A stretch of 64,000 nucleotides of DNA, from contig NZ_VTUZ01000002.1 of assembly GCF_008369935.1 (NCBI RefSeq), positions 1 to 64,000 of the forward strand, in the 5' to 3' direction. Source of the stretch: Paraburkholderia panacisoli. Lineage in GTDB: Bacteria; Pseudomonadota; Gammaproteobacteria; Burkholderiales; Burkholderiaceae. A model generated the notes under the pieces. That model did not search any database. It had not been told where the DNA came from and saw only the letters and a list, made by a program, of their open reading frames with translations. Position numbers and translations under genes: made by a program. Positions 17,480 to 26,103 of the stretch are shown here, in pieces (position 1 is the first letter of the stretch; the number at the start of each line of letters is the position of its first letter).

Positions 17480-17818
17480 ATGGCAACCTTGGATTCGAAG
17501 TTAGCGGTCAAGGCGCTCGCGGCGCTTGCGCACGAGACCCGTCTGGCGGTGTTCCGCCTTCTGGTGACAGCCGGCCGCTCGGGTATGAGTCCTGGCGCCA
17601 TCGCTGAAAAGCTCGGGCTCCCTGCGCCCACGCTGTCATTCCACCTGAAGGAGCTCGCGCACGCAGAGCTCATCGAAGGCAAGAGTCAGGGGCGGTTCAT
17701 CATCTACTGCGCCAGCTACGACCACATGCAGACGCTCATGGATTTCCTGATGGAAAACTGCTGTGCGGCGGAGCAAGCAGAGCAATGCGGCTGCGCGACC
17801 AACGAAACGGAGGCGTAA
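17480..17818 (+). CDS. arsR: ArsR-family repressor with C-terminal Cys cluster
   Basis: A 112-residue winged-helix ArsR/SmtB protein (LAALAHETRLAVFRLLVTAG, recognition helix APTLSFHLKELAHAELI). Arsenite sensing is expected at the C-terminal cysteines in MENCCAAEQAEQCGC, as in ArsR proteins that use a C-C-x(n)-C triad near the C-terminus rather than the CVC of plasmid R773 ArsR. ATG 17480 is preferred over the GTG directly before it. Its stop overlaps the arsI start region (TAAATG). Confidence 0.93.
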   Translation: MATLDSKLAVKALAALAHETRLAVFRLLVTAGRSGMSPGAIAEKLGLPAPTLSFHLKELAHAELIEGKSQGRFIIYCASYDHMQTLMDFLMENCCAAEQAEQCGCATNETEA

Positions 17819-18287
17819 ATGAAGCGATTTCACGTACACGTTGTTGTTCCGAAGCGAAAGCGTGCGTTTCTATAGCAGCATGTTCGGCGCGGAACCGTCA
17901 GTGCTCAAGGACGATTACGCGAAGTGGATGCTCGAGGACCCGCGCATGAACTTCGCCATCTCAGCGCGCGGCGGTGAAACTGGCGTCAATCATCTCGGCT
18001 TTCAGGTCGACAGCGACGAGGAGCTGGCCGCTCTTCGCGAGCAGGTGATTGCCGGTAGTGTCGCGGTACAGGACCAACCTGGCGCCCAGTGCTGCTACGC
18101 CAGCTCGAACAAGTACTGGACGCAGGACCCGGCTGGCGTGCCGTGGGAGACGTATCACACTCTCGGTGGCATCCCCATGTTCGGTGCGGACAGCAGGCAA
18201 ACAGCCTCTGCCGAAGCGAGCGGGGCCTGCTGTGCTCCGGTCACTTCGATTCCAGCCGTGATTGAGAAAAAAGTCGGCTGCTGCTGA
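17819..18287 (+). pseudogene. arsI: ArsI (C-As lyase), frameshifted near the 5' end
   Basis: ATG 17819 starts MKRFHVHV, the normal ArsI beginning with the first metal-ligand histidine, but this frame ends at a TAG after 17 codons. The rest of the protein (SVRFYSSMFGAEPSVLKDDY onward) is intact in the next frame, with GVNHLGFQ, the arsenic-binding CC pair in AQCCYASSN and PWETYHTLGG. About five bases appear to be missing between 17843 and 17858 relative to the family. A TTG at 17841 could start the long frame, but that product would lack the N-terminal histidine. ArsI normally removes methyl or aryl groups from trivalent organoarsenicals. A sequencing error is the alternative. Confidence 0.75.
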
Positions 18288-18455
18288 AACGGCAGCAACA
18301 AACCAAACGGCCGCCCAAGGCGGCCGTCGCAGGCGCAATTCTCTTCCGGCTTCGCATGGAATTCGCTTCAGGCGGGACGGGTCGCCCAGCGGCGCTGCGC
18401 TTTCACATCCGATGGCGCACCGTATCTGGGCCGAGATATTGGCCTTGAGTTCCGG

Positions 18456-18797
18456 TCACGCGGGAACCGGCTTGCACTTCACCTTCTTTCGGGGCGCGCA
18501 TGTCGCCGAATCCACTCCCTGGCAACAGTTTTCGGTGAGGAAACCGACCAGGTCGTTCATGTGTTCGATTTCCGGTGCGTAGTAAACGAAGCGGCCTTCC
18601 TGACGTGATGTCACCAGTCCGGCGTGCGTCAGCTCTTTCAGGTGAAAAGACAGCGTTGCGCCGGCAAGGTCGAGCTTCTCCTGGATAACCCCCACGGTCA
18701 GCCCCTCGGGCCCGGCTGTCACCAGCAGCCGGAAAATGCTGAGGCGCGTCGGTTGCGCCAGTGCGGCCAAAGCCGTGATTGCGTCTTTTTCCTTCAT
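18456..18797 (-). CDS. arsR: Second ArsR-family repressor
   Basis: A 113-residue paralogue of the ArsR at 17480, with the same layout: LAALAQPTRLSIFRLLVTAG, recognition helix GATLSFHLKELTHAGLV and C-terminal cysteines in TENCCQGVDSATC plus VKCKPVPA. ATG 18797 is the family-like start. It is divergent from the arsC-arsC-aqpS operon and probably controls it. Convergent with the arsI fragment. Confidence 0.92.
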   Translation of the reverse strand: MKEKDAITALAALAQPTRLSIFRLLVTAGPEGLTVGVIQEKLDLAGATLSFHLKELTHAGLVTSRQEGRFVYYAPEIEHMNDLVGFLTENCCQGVDSATCAPRKKVKCKPVPA

Positions 18798-18942
18798 GAT
18801 GTGCCGTTCGTTGGGACTGTACGATGATTCTAACGCCTGACGCAGCAACCGCGTCGCTGACGATAGGTTGCTTCAGGTCCGTTCTCAGGGGCCAGCCTCG
18901 GCTCAGCATGGGATGTCATCGAAACGAGGTTGCTGGCCTCTA

Positions 18943-18973
18943 ACATTTCCATTATATTGGATATATAGATATA
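18943..18973. promoter_or_regulatory. AT-rich promoter/operator of the arsC operon
   Basis: ACATTTCC (18943-18950) is the inverse of the half-site found near arsH. It is followed by an AT-rich stretch, ATTGGATATATAGATATATC, that looks like a -10 region or second half-site. The GTG start of arsC lies 35 bases further on. Confidence 0.45.
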
Positions 18974-19007
18974 TCATCCTGAACCACAACCCATTCCGGA
19001 GAAATTC

Positions 19008-19532
19008 GTGGTCGAATCCCGAACCTACAATGTGCTGTTCCTCTGCACGGGCAACTCCGCTCGCAGCGTGATGGCGGAAGCCCTTCTCGCCACATTGGGA
19101 CAGGGCCGCTTCCATACATTCAGCGCAGGAAGTCATCCGACCGGAAAGGTCAATCCTTTCGCAATCGAACTGGTTACGAAGACGGGCTACGACGTGTCCA
19201 ATCTGCGTAGCAAGTCTTGGGACGAGTTCGCTGAGCCGGATGCGCCGGGGATGGATTTCATCATCACGGTGTGCGACCAGGCTGCTGGCGAAGTATGTCC
19301 CCTTTGGCCCGGGCAGCCAGCCTCAGCACACTGGGGCTTCTGCGACCCTGCCGCTGTGGAGGGCACTGATACCGCGAAGCGCGCCGCATTCGAACAGGTT
19401 TTCCAGCAGATTAAACATCGCGTCGACGTCTTCCTCAAGGTACCGCTGGAGACACTTGATGAAGCCGCTATTCGTGCCGAGTTGCGAAGGGTCGGCGAAA
19501 TCGACGTCTCATCCATCGGCGTGGCTCAGTAA
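19008..19532 (+). CDS. arsC: Arsenate reductase (low-molecular-weight phosphatase type), copy 1
   Basis: A 174-residue protein with the phosphatase loop CTGNSARS (nucleophile C13) and the additional cysteines C89 (TVCDQ) and C97 (EVCPLWPG), in the arrangement of LMW-PTP-type arsenate reductases that relay a disulphide. It reduces arsenate to arsenite in the cytoplasm. The start is GTG 19008, with CCGGAG upstream; no ATG lies nearby in frame. It is first in the operon arsC-arsC-aqpS. Confidence 0.93.
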   Translation: MVESRTYNVLFLCTGNSARSVMAEALLATLGQGRFHTFSAGSHPTGKVNPFAIELVTKTGYDVSNLRSKSWDEFAEPDAPGMDFIITVCDQAAGEVCPLWPGQPASAHWGFCDPAAVEGTDTAKRAAFEQVFQQIKHRVDVFLKVPLETLDEAAIRAELRRVGEIDVSSIGVAQ

Positions 19533-19576
19533 CTGATTCGACGCGTATCCATCGGCTTATCTGCTTGAGGTTCGAC

Positions 19577-20077
19577 ATGAGCGACAAGGTCTACAACGTC
19601 CTGTTTCTGTGCACGGGTAATTCGGCTCGCAGCGTGCTTGCTGAAGTTCAGTTAAATGCGCTTGGCGGTGGTCGGTTCAAGGCCTGGTCTGGCGGCAGTC
19701 ATCCGAAGGGGGAAATTAACTCGTTGACGCTGCAGCTTCTTCAGCAAATGGGGCTTCCCACGGAGGGACTTCGGAGCAAGTCATGGGATGAGTTTGCCGC
19801 TCCCGATGCGCCGGTAATGGACTTCGTGTTTACCGTATGTGACCAGGCGGCCGGTGAACAGTGCCCTGTCTGGCCGGGCCAACCGGTCACTGCGCATTGG
19901 GGCGTTCCCGACCCGGCAGCCATTGAGGGCTCCGACGACACCAAGATGCGCGCCTTCAAGGATGCGGCAGCAACGCTGCGTAAGCGGCTCGAACTCTTCA
20001 AAAGCCTTCCGCTTGCCTCGCTCGACCGTCTTGCGCTGAGGAAGGAAGTAACTGATATCGGGAAGTCACCACTATGA
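19577..20077 (+). CDS. arsC: Arsenate reductase (LMW phosphatase type), copy 2
   Basis: A 166-residue paralogue of the preceding gene with CTGNSARS (C12), TVCDQAAGEQCPVWPGQP and the same domain length. The two differ at many positions, so this is an old duplication. ATG 19577 has GAGG upstream. Its stop overlaps the aqpS start (ATGA), indicating translational coupling of arsenate reduction with the channel. Confidence 0.93.
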   Translation: MSDKVYNVLFLCTGNSARSVLAEVQLNALGGGRFKAWSGGSHPKGEINSLTLQLLQQMGLPTEGLRSKSWDEFAAPDAPVMDFVFTVCDQAAGEQCPVWPGQPVTAHWGVPDPAAIEGSDDTKMRAFKDAAATLRKRLELFKSLPLASLDRLALRKEVTDIGKSPL

Positions 20078-20853
20078 GGTTGCGTCATGCCATCGTGGCC
20101 GAGTTCCTAGGTTCGGCACTGCTTCTGGCAACCGTCGTGGGCTCCGGAATCATGGGCGAACGACTTGCCGGCGGCAACGTGGGAATCGCGCTCCTGGCCA
20201 ATACCCTGGCAACTGGCGCAGGATTGGTCGCGCTCATCGCCACCTTTATCAGTATTTCGGGAGCACACTTCAACCCATTGGTAACGCTCGCCGAGGTCTG
20301 CCTTGGCAAACTGCGATGGAGGCACGCAGGTGCCTACGTCGCGGCGCAAGCCGTCGGGGCAATTGCGGGCGTGATAGCTGCTCACGGAATGTTCGACCTG
20401 CCATTAATAGAAGCATCGCGGCACGTGCGCACTGGACCGTCACAATGGTGGAGTGAGGTTGTCGCTTCGTTCGGCTTGCTCACGGTCATTCTGAACGTCG
20501 CAAAACGACGAATTGAGTTTATTCCGGTTGCGGTCGGCGGCTACATCACTGCAGCCTATTGGTTCACGGCATCCACCTCGTTCGCGAACCCTACTGTGAC
20601 TATTGCGCGCTCGCTCACAGACACCTTTGCTGGCATTCGACCTGTCGACGCGCCCGGATTCATCGTCAGCGAATTGGTTGGCGGCGCTCTCGCAGTATTC
20701 CTGTTTCGTTGGATGGAGCGTTCACATGACTCATCGGGAAGCGCACCTAAGGCAGTTGAGGAGAAGGAAGCCGAGGATGATGTTGGGCGCTTGCGTGCAG
20801 GCAATGCTGAACAGATTGGCGAGACCGAAATCCCTGACGCGCGGCGGCGCTAA
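20074..20853 (+). CDS. aqpS: Aquaglyceroporin, AqpS-like (arsenite channel)
   Basis: A 259-residue MIP-family protein with six membrane segments and two half-helices. The first NPA box is changed to NPL (HFNPLVTL) and the second to NPT (FANPTVTIARS), with the pore arginine kept. Such MIP proteins in ars operons can let arsenite leave the cell down its gradient after ArsC has reduced arsenate. Four-base overlap with arsC copy 2. No ArsB or Acr3 pump is in the window, so this may be the main arsenite exit. The hydrophilic C-terminal 35 residues are rich in Glu. Confidence 0.9.
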   Translation: MRLRHAIVAEFLGSALLLATVVGSGIMGERLAGGNVGIALLANTLATGAGLVALIATFISISGAHFNPLVTLAEVCLGKLRWRHAGAYVAAQAVGAIAGVIAAHGMFDLPLIEASRHVRTGPSQWWSEVVASFGLLTVILNVAKRRIEFIPVAVGGYITAAYWFTASTSFANPTVTIARSLTDTFAGIRPVDAPGFIVSELVGGALAVFLFRWMERSHDSSGSAPKAVEEKEAEDDVGRLRAGNAEQIGETEIPDARRR

Positions 20854-20898
20854 CTCCAATCAGGTGACACGGACGCTCTCTCACCACGCCAGCCCCAC

Positions 20899-21177
20899 TT
20901 ACTGGCCAATGAGGACCTGAGGGCTGATTACGACGGCGGGAACAGGTTGATAAATCACGGCGGGAGGCTGGGTAACATACCCGCCTTTGCATTTGCTCTT
21001 TTCTTTGTATTCGCCGTTTCCCTTCCATTTGCGTTCGACCTTACAGCCGCCGTCCCAATATTCCTCCTTGTAATCGCCACCATGTTTTTTCCAGGAGTCA
21101 GCGCGGGCGCCAAGGGACACCACTGCGAGCGGGACCGAGAGCAAGGCGCTTGCCAGCAACAGGCGGGACGGTTTCAT
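20899..21177 (-). CDS. Small secreted basic protein
   Basis: A 92-residue protein with a signal peptide (MKPSRLLLASALLSVPLAVV, cleavage after GARA). The mature part has two cysteines and many Lys/Gly/Trp/Tyr residues (SWKKHGGDYKEEYWDGGCKV, KGNGEYKEKSKCKGGYV) and a Pro/Val-rich tail. Similar short periplasmic proteins are frequent in Burkholderiales; no function is known. It is convergent with aqpS. Confidence 0.6.
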   Translation of the reverse strand: MKPSRLLLASALLSVPLAVVSLGARADSWKKHGGDYKEEYWDGGCKVERKWKGNGEYKEKSKCKGGYVTQPPAVIYQPVPAVVISPQVLIGQ

Positions 21178-21334
21178 GGCGGGTGACGGAGCAGGTTGTA
21201 AGGTTGTGAGGGTAGCCTTTGGCCCCTCCGCCAGGTGTATCAAAGAGTTACGGTCGGTAATACTCCGATACCACTCCGCAACGCGCCCGCTTCAGCGACA
21301 GAGCAACAGGTACTTCCACGGTGGTGATTTGCCT

Positions 21335-21770
21335 GCACTCACAAAGTGGGCAAGCGCTCGAAGTTGTCAAAGCGGGCAAACGGTGGCGGCACCTCGGTTA
21401 CCTCAAGCTCGTCGACAAGCGCTGCGGACATGCCCTCGCTGAGCCAGGCGCACATCTCCGCCAGTTGCTCTGGCGAGCCCTGCAGCATCGCCTCTACCGA
21501 ACCATCCATGCGGTTGCGGACCCAGCCGGTGACGCCCAGTTCCTTCGCGCGACGTACGCAGGCCTCCCGATAGCCCACGCCTTGCACCTGGCCACGGACC
21601 TGAACCAGTCGGGTCTCAAGCGGTTCGTCCTTATCGTGAGATTCCATGGGCGTACTCCGGTTGCGGTTGATGCGCCTGCGAGGGTGTTCAATGAAGCGGT
21701 TCGGCTGCAATCGCATGTTTGCGCATCTTCTCCCACAGGCTCTTCCTGGAAATGCCAAGGGCGTGGGCGG
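21335..21770. repeat. Segmental duplicate, copy 2 (acylphosphatase and aioR end)
   Basis: This is the partner of 3884-4318. Here both the acylphosphatase and the end of aioR are intact, so this is likely the source copy. Confidence 0.85.
21339..21647 (-). CDS. Acylphosphatase, copy 2
   Basis: A 102-residue acylphosphatase with the intact loop GQVQGVGYREAC (catalytic arginine) and the catalytic asparagine in GWVRNRMDGSVEA. It starts at ATG 21647, 40 bases after the aioR stop on the same strand, so it probably belongs to the aioXSR operon. A role in the aio system is not known; acylphosphatase could hydrolyse acetyl phosphate or aspartyl-phosphate-like bonds, but that link is speculative. Copy 1 is at 3888-4196. 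Confidence 0.92.
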   Translation of the reverse strand: MESHDKDEPLETRLVQVRGQVQGVGYREACVRRAKELGVTGWVRNRMDGSVEAMLQGSPEQLAEMCAWLSEGMSAALVDELEVTEVPPPFARFDNFERLPTL

Positions 21771-23025
21771 TCTCTGAAATATGGCCCTGGTGCTGCAATA
21801 GCGCGGCGCGAATGAACGCGTTTTCGCAGGCGGCCATGTAACCGTCGAGCGGAGTATCCATATCAAGCGCTGCCGCAGCCTGGGACCCGTCCTCCTCGAA
21901 AATATCGGAGGAGAAAAGCATGTTGCGGGAACACACGATGCATGCGCGTTCAAGACGATTCTGCAACTCTCGCACGTTCCCAGGCCAGCCGTACGTTGCG
22001 AGTCGCGCTTCGGCAGACGGATGAAACAGTTTCGTGGGTTCACCTAGCCGGTTGGCGATATCGCGTACGAAGCGGTGCGCAAGCCAGAGGACATCGTCGG
22101 GCCTGTCGCGAAGTGCAGGCATGCGTAGCTGGAGGATGTTGATGCGATAGAAAAGGTCCTCCCGAAACTTCCCTACCCGGACCAGTTCCGCGAGGTCCCG
22201 ATTCGTTGCGCAGACCAGCCAAAAGGTGGTTTCGAACCCTCTCTCACCGCCGACTCTCGTGACGCGTCGCTCCTGCAGCGCCCGCAGCAACTTCACTTGC
22301 ATCGACAGAGGCAAATCGCCTATCTCATCGAGGAAGAGCGTGCCACCCTCGGCCTGCTCGAAGTAGCCTTTCTTCTGCCGCTCTGCACCAGTGAAGGCTC
22401 CTCTCTCGTGGCCGAAAAATTCGGACTCGAGAAGCGTCTCCGGGACGGCGCCGCAGTTAACTGCGACAAACGGTAACGCCTCACCAGGTGCATGCTGATG
22501 AATGAACCGTGCAAGCACTTCCTTGCCGACACCGGACTCGCCAGTAATCAGAATTGATTTGGCACGGCCGGCGATTCGCGGCACGAGGTCTGCGAGGCGC
22601 CTCATTGCTTCGGACACGCCGAGTTCGCTCTGGGCCGGCATGGCCTGGTCTGGAATCCCCGTTCCTGTCAGAAGACGGACCTTGTCGACCAGTGCGCCAA
22701 TGTCGAACGGCTTCGTGATGTAGTCGGCAGCGCCGCTCTTCAGGAGAGACACCGCCGTGTCGACCGACGCGTAGGCGGTGATGAATACAAATGGCGGCAC
22801 GGATATGTGCGTGGCCATTGAACGTGAAAACAGTTCTTCGCCTGAAATGTCGGGCAGCCGGATATCGCTGATGACGGCCTGATACGGCCGGTTCTGTAAG
22901 GCATCCAGGGCGGATTCACCGTCAGTGTGCCAGTCCACGTCGAAACCCTCCAGGCGGAAGCGGTCGGCCAACGACTCCCCCATGATGGGGTCGTCCTCGA
23001 CGACACAGATAAGCGTTGCCGACAT
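21688..23025 (-). CDS. aioR: AioR, sigma-54-dependent response regulator of arsenite oxidase
   Basis: A 445-residue NtrC-type activator. The receiver domain has D54 (VISDIRLP) and K (ADYITKPFD). The AAA+ domain has Walker A GESGVGKE, the sigma-54 contact loop GAFTGA and Walker B GGTLFLDEIG. The C-terminal Fis-type HTH is HISETAHALGISRKSLWEKM. The ATG at 23025 has GGGAGAGCATC upstream; an alternative ATG at 23043 would overlap the aioS stop. Phosphorylated by AioS, it is expected to activate the sigma-54 promoter of aioBA found at 25495-25509. Confidence 0.92.
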   Translation of the reverse strand: MSATLICVVEDDPIMGESLADRFRLEGFDVDWHTDGESALDALQNRPYQAVISDIRLPDISGEELFSRSMATHISVPPFVFITAYASVDTAVSLLKSGAADYITKPFDIGALVDKVRLLTGTGIPDQAMPAQSELGVSEAMRRLADLVPRIAGRAKSILITGESGVGKEVLARFIHQHAPGEALPFVAVNCGAVPETLLESEFFGHERGAFTGAERQKKGYFEQAEGGTLFLDEIGDLPLSMQVKLLRALQERRVTRVGGERGFETTFWLVCATNRDLAELVRVGKFREDLFYRINILQLRMPALRDRPDDVLWLAHRFVRDIANRLGEPTKLFHPSAEARLATYGWPGNVRELQNRLERACIVCSRNMLFSSDIFEEDGSQAAAALDMDTPLDGYMAACENAFIRAALLQHQGHISETAHALGISRKSLWEKMRKHAIAAEPLH

Positions 23026-23039
23026 GATGCTCTCCCGCT

Positions 23040-24497
23040 TCATGGAGAATTAACCGGTAACAGCACTGCAAAACACGTTCGCCCCGGTGCGCTATCGACT
23101 GAAATTGTGCCACCAAGCTGCGTCGCGATTTGATAGCTTACCCACAGGCCGAGGCTGTACGAGCGCCGACCCTCGGCTATGGCGACCGACCCAAACGGCT
23201 CGAACAGGTGCTCCATGGCCACGCCGGATATGTGCTGACCCGTGTTCGATACCGTAATTTGTAGTCCTAGTCCGTTGACTGCGACCAGGCAGTCAACGCG
23301 TCCGCCAATCTCTACGGCCTTCACTGCGTTGAGCAGCAGATTGAGAACGAGCTGGCGCACCAGATGCGCGGGAAGTCCAATCGCCTCGTCCAGTTCAATT
23401 TCCCAATGAAATGCTGCCTGCTTTGCCTGTATCTGCGGCGCAATCAACAGCTTCAAATCCTGCCAGTCCGACAGGCTCATTGCCGGCGAGTCGAGGCGAG
23501 CCTCAAACAGTAACGCGCCGACCGTGGCGCGAATTTGGGCAAGACCGCGTTCGAGCAACCCCAACGTCTTTCTGGTTTGGGCGTCGGGTTCACCATGTGT
23601 GTTGAGTGTGTCGATGGCGTTCAGCATTCCGCCGAGCGGATTATTGATTTCGTGTGCAATGCCCGCGGCGACCTGGCCTACAGCCGCCAGTCTCTCGGAG
23701 ACGACCACTTCGCGTTCCAACGCCTGTTTCTGCGCCAGTTCGGCGAGCATCGCCTGGAACTGCTGTTCCAGTTGACCTATTTCGTCGTTCCCTTGCGCTG
23801 TGATACCCGCGCCGACTTTTTCAGGGTGCTCCTTCCCAATGCGGCCCATGGCGGCCGTGAGGCGTAGGAGCGGTTTTGCCATCCGGTCGCCCCAGACCCA
23901 GCCCAGCGGTATGAGCAGCAGCAAAGCCGGCACCGTAGCCACGGCTAGCTTGAGCAACGTTGACCGTACACGGTCGTAAAAGATATTGGCGTCATAGACC
24001 AGCACCACATAGCCGAGGCGGCTTCCGTCGTCCGAATTCACCGGCATGCCGGCGGTGACGTCGCGGCTTGCGAGTAATCCCGGAAAGTCGAAAAAGAACG
24101 GGTCGCCTGAACTGCGTAGATGTGAGATGACCATACCGAATTGTGCAGGAAGCTGGGTGACCGGCCGCTGGACAGGTTCCTTTCGGGGAGAGGTCGAGGC
24201 GTACACCCGGGCCTTCGAGTCGAACAGAACGATTTCTTTCAGCGGATTCGAAGGCTCCCTGACTGCCACCGGCGTCCGTATCACTTCGAACGCGCGCCAC
24301 AGGTCGTCCTTGACCATCGGGTCCCGGACCGACAGCGCGAGAACGCGGCACAGATTCTGGGCGCTGCTTTCAAGGTCATTTCTGGCATCGGACACCGCAA
24401 CGCTTACGAGCGCGAAGGTCACGAGTATCTCCGTCAGCAGGATGACTGCGCTCAGCGCGAGCGGAATCTTGTAGCGGTAGCTGAGATGGGACAGCAT
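23040..24497 (-). CDS. aioS: AioS, membrane sensor histidine kinase
   Basis: A 485-residue kinase: TM1 at about 12-34, a periplasmic domain of about 145 residues, TM2 at about 184-203, HAMP, then HisKA with H282 in GIAHEINNPLGG and an HATPase domain (NLLLNAVKAV, SLGLWVSYQI). In known arsenite oxidisers AioS works with the periplasmic arsenite-binding protein AioX and phosphorylates AioR. The gene order aioX-aioS-aioR matches that model. The kinase starts 10 bases after the aioX stop. Confidence 0.92.
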   Translation of the reverse strand: MLSHLSYRYKIPLALSAVILLTEILVTFALVSVAVSDARNDLESSAQNLCRVLALSVRDPMVKDDLWRAFEVIRTPVAVREPSNPLKEIVLFDSKARVYASTSPRKEPVQRPVTQLPAQFGMVISHLRSSGDPFFFDFPGLLASRDVTAGMPVNSDDGSRLGYVVLVYDANIFYDRVRSTLLKLAVATVPALLLLIPLGWVWGDRMAKPLLRLTAAMGRIGKEHPEKVGAGITAQGNDEIGQLEQQFQAMLAELAQKQALEREVVVSERLAAVGQVAAGIAHEINNPLGGMLNAIDTLNTHGEPDAQTRKTLGLLERGLAQIRATVGALLFEARLDSPAMSLSDWQDLKLLIAPQIQAKQAAFHWEIELDEAIGLPAHLVRQLVLNLLLNAVKAVEIGGRVDCLVAVNGLGLQITVSNTGQHISGVAMEHLFEPFGSVAIAEGRRSYSLGLWVSYQIATQLGGTISVDSAPGRTCFAVLLPVNSP

Positions 24498-24507
24498 CTG
24501 CGCGGCC

Positions 24508-25386
24508 CTATACCGGCCCGGAGTTCAGGATGGCAACCAGGCGGCGTATGCCGTCGAACACCTTGTCGTCGTCAGGCACGAAGCCATCAAGGTTCAATCG
24601 CTGCAGCACATCCCGAGCTGCAGGCCGGTCCTTCATTCCGAGCAACGCACGCTGGATACGAAGAAACGATTCGTCGTCGAGCGAGCGGCGCGCCACAATC
24701 GGCGGAAAACCATATTGGGGAGAACGCCACGCCACCCGCACCTCGCGGGTGCGCTCCGGGTACTGCTTCTCGATGGTGTCGTAGACGTACCCATCAATCT
24801 CGCCCGCATCCGCAAGTCCCGTTGTCACGGCATCAACGACTTTTCTGTGCGCATATGTGAAGAAGGACTTCTTGAAAAAGCCGGTCGGCCGGATACCCGC
24901 CCGTATCAGCTCAGTGGTCGGGACCAGAAAGCCGGAATTGGATTGCGGGTCGCTGAATGCGAACACGCGGTTTCGAAGCTGCGTGACGTGAGTGGTCTGC
25001 GTATCGCTCTTGGGGACAATCAGATATGAACGATAAAGCGGCTTGCCCTGATAGTCCGGTATCGCCATCAAGCGCATCGTTTGTGAGTTGGTGACGTATG
25101 GAAACCCGCATACCCATGCCACATCAAGCCGGTTCTCGGCGAGAAGGTCGTCAATCTCACGATAGCTATTGCGCTGCACAAACCTCACTTCAGCGCTGCA
25201 CATCTCTCCGAGTTCGCGGCTCCAACGGTCGAGCAGGCTGATTTCGTTATCGAGGAACACGGCAGTCGTGCCGAACGCAACCGTTGGGATTTCACCGGCA
25301 GTCTCAAGCTTGAAGGACGAGAGGAGCGGGACGCTTAGCGCGAAGCGCAGAATCTGCCGGCGCCGGATGTTACTAATTGGTGACAT
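24508..25386 (-). CDS. aioX: AioX, periplasmic arsenite-binding protein
   Basis: A 292-residue PhnD-like phosphate/phosphonate binding protein with an export signal (NIRRRQILRFALSVPLLSSF). The core is typical: VAFGTTAVFLDNEISLLDRW, LDVAWVCGFPYVTNSQ and the lobe hinge TGLADAGEIDGYVYDT. Cysteines C63 and C93 are candidates for arsenite binding; in studied AioX a conserved cysteine is required. GGAGG precedes ATG 25386. It is divergent from aioB and first of the regulatory operon aioX-aioS-aioR-acylphosphatase. Confidence 0.9.
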   Translation of the reverse strand: MSPISNIRRRQILRFALSVPLLSSFKLETAGEIPTVAFGTTAVFLDNEISLLDRWSRELGEMCSAEVRFVQRNSYREIDDLLAENRLDVAWVCGFPYVTNSQTMRLMAIPDYQGKPLYRSYLIVPKSDTQTTHVTQLRNRVFAFSDPQSNSGFLVPTTELIRAGIRPTGFFKKSFFTYAHRKVVDAVTTGLADAGEIDGYVYDTIEKQYPERTREVRVAWRSPQYGFPPIVARRSLDDESFLRIQRALLGMKDRPAARDVLQRLNLDGFVPDDDKVFDGIRRLVAILNSGPV

Positions 25387-25412
25387 AACGGCTGCCTCCC
25401 CATCACGAACCG

Positions 25413-25426
25413 TTACCGAATGGTAA
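25413..25426. promoter_or_regulatory. Palindrome upstream of the aioB promoter (candidate AioR site)
   Basis: TTACC-GAAT-GGTAA is a perfect inverted repeat with a 4-base spacer, about 70 bases upstream of the -24 element. The position and symmetry suit an enhancer site for a dimeric NtrC-type activator. That AioR binds it is inference. Confidence 0.6.
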
Positions 25427-25494
25427 TGGCGTCCCTCAGGTCTGCTGAATTTGAATCCTCTTGGCGCAAGCCTTCCGGCGGACGTCGGACCGCA

Positions 25495-25509
25495 TGGCAT
25501 ACCTCTTGC
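25495..25509 (+). promoter_or_regulatory. Sigma-54 promoter of aioBA
   Basis: TGGCATACCTCTTGC has GG and GC exactly 10 bases apart, the -24/-12 signature of sigma-54 promoters. It lies 54 bases before the aioB ATG. A sigma-54 activator (AioR) is encoded next door. Confidence 0.85.
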
Positions 25510-25562
25510 CGTTACGTCGATGCTAACGACTACACGAGCAAGATTCAAGCGAGGAGGAGACC

Positions 25563-26087
25563 ATGTCCGAACTCAAAATCCGGCGTCGCACATTCCTGAA
25601 GCTGGGCGGCGGCTCGATTGCCGCAACCGCCGCTTCTGCCTTGGTACCCAACGTGGCCTCGGGCGCAAACCCCGTGGATACCAGCAGGACGAAGCTCCCT
25701 TATCCGAAAAAAGCCGTTGGTCAGGCGGGACGCATGACGGTCAACGCTCCGGTCACGTTTGCCTATCCTGATGCAGCGTCGCCGTGCACAGCTCTCAAGC
25801 TCGGCAGCCGTGTACCAGGCGGCGTCGGACCCGACGGGGACATCGTCGCCTATAGCACCATGTGTACGCACATGGGCTGCCCCGTCGTCTACGAGCCGAC
25901 GACGAAGGTCTTCAAGTGCCCCTGCCACTTCAGCATGTTCGACGCGGAAAAGGCCGGACAGATGATTGTCGGGCAGGCCACCGAAAATCTGCCGCGCGTG
26001 CGCCTTCACTATGACGAGAAGACAGGCACCTTGTCGGCAGTCGGCATGGAAGGCCTGATATACGGCCGCCAAGCCAACGTTCTTTGA
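25563..26087 (+). CDS. aioB: Arsenite oxidase small subunit (Rieske)
   Basis: A 174-residue protein with a twin-arginine signal ([20 protein letters not shown]) and a Rieske 2Fe-2S domain: C101-T-H103 and C119-P-C-H122 as cluster ligands, with C106 and C121 placed for the usual disulphide. It is exported folded to the periplasm with AioA and passes electrons from the molybdenum site to a cytochrome or azurin. AGGAGGAGACC precedes ATG 25563. aioA starts 16 bases after it. Confidence 0.95.
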   Translation: MSELKIRRRTFLKLGGGSIAATAASALVPNVASGANPVDTSRTKLPYPKKAVGQAGRMTVNAPVTFAYPDAASPCTALKLGSRVPGGVGPDGDIVAYSTMCTHMGCPVVYEPTTKVFKCPCHFSMFDAEKAGQMIVGQATENLPRVRLHYDEKTGTLSAVGMEGLIYGRQANVL

Positions 26088-26103
26088 GTTCGAGGAGCTG
26101 AAA

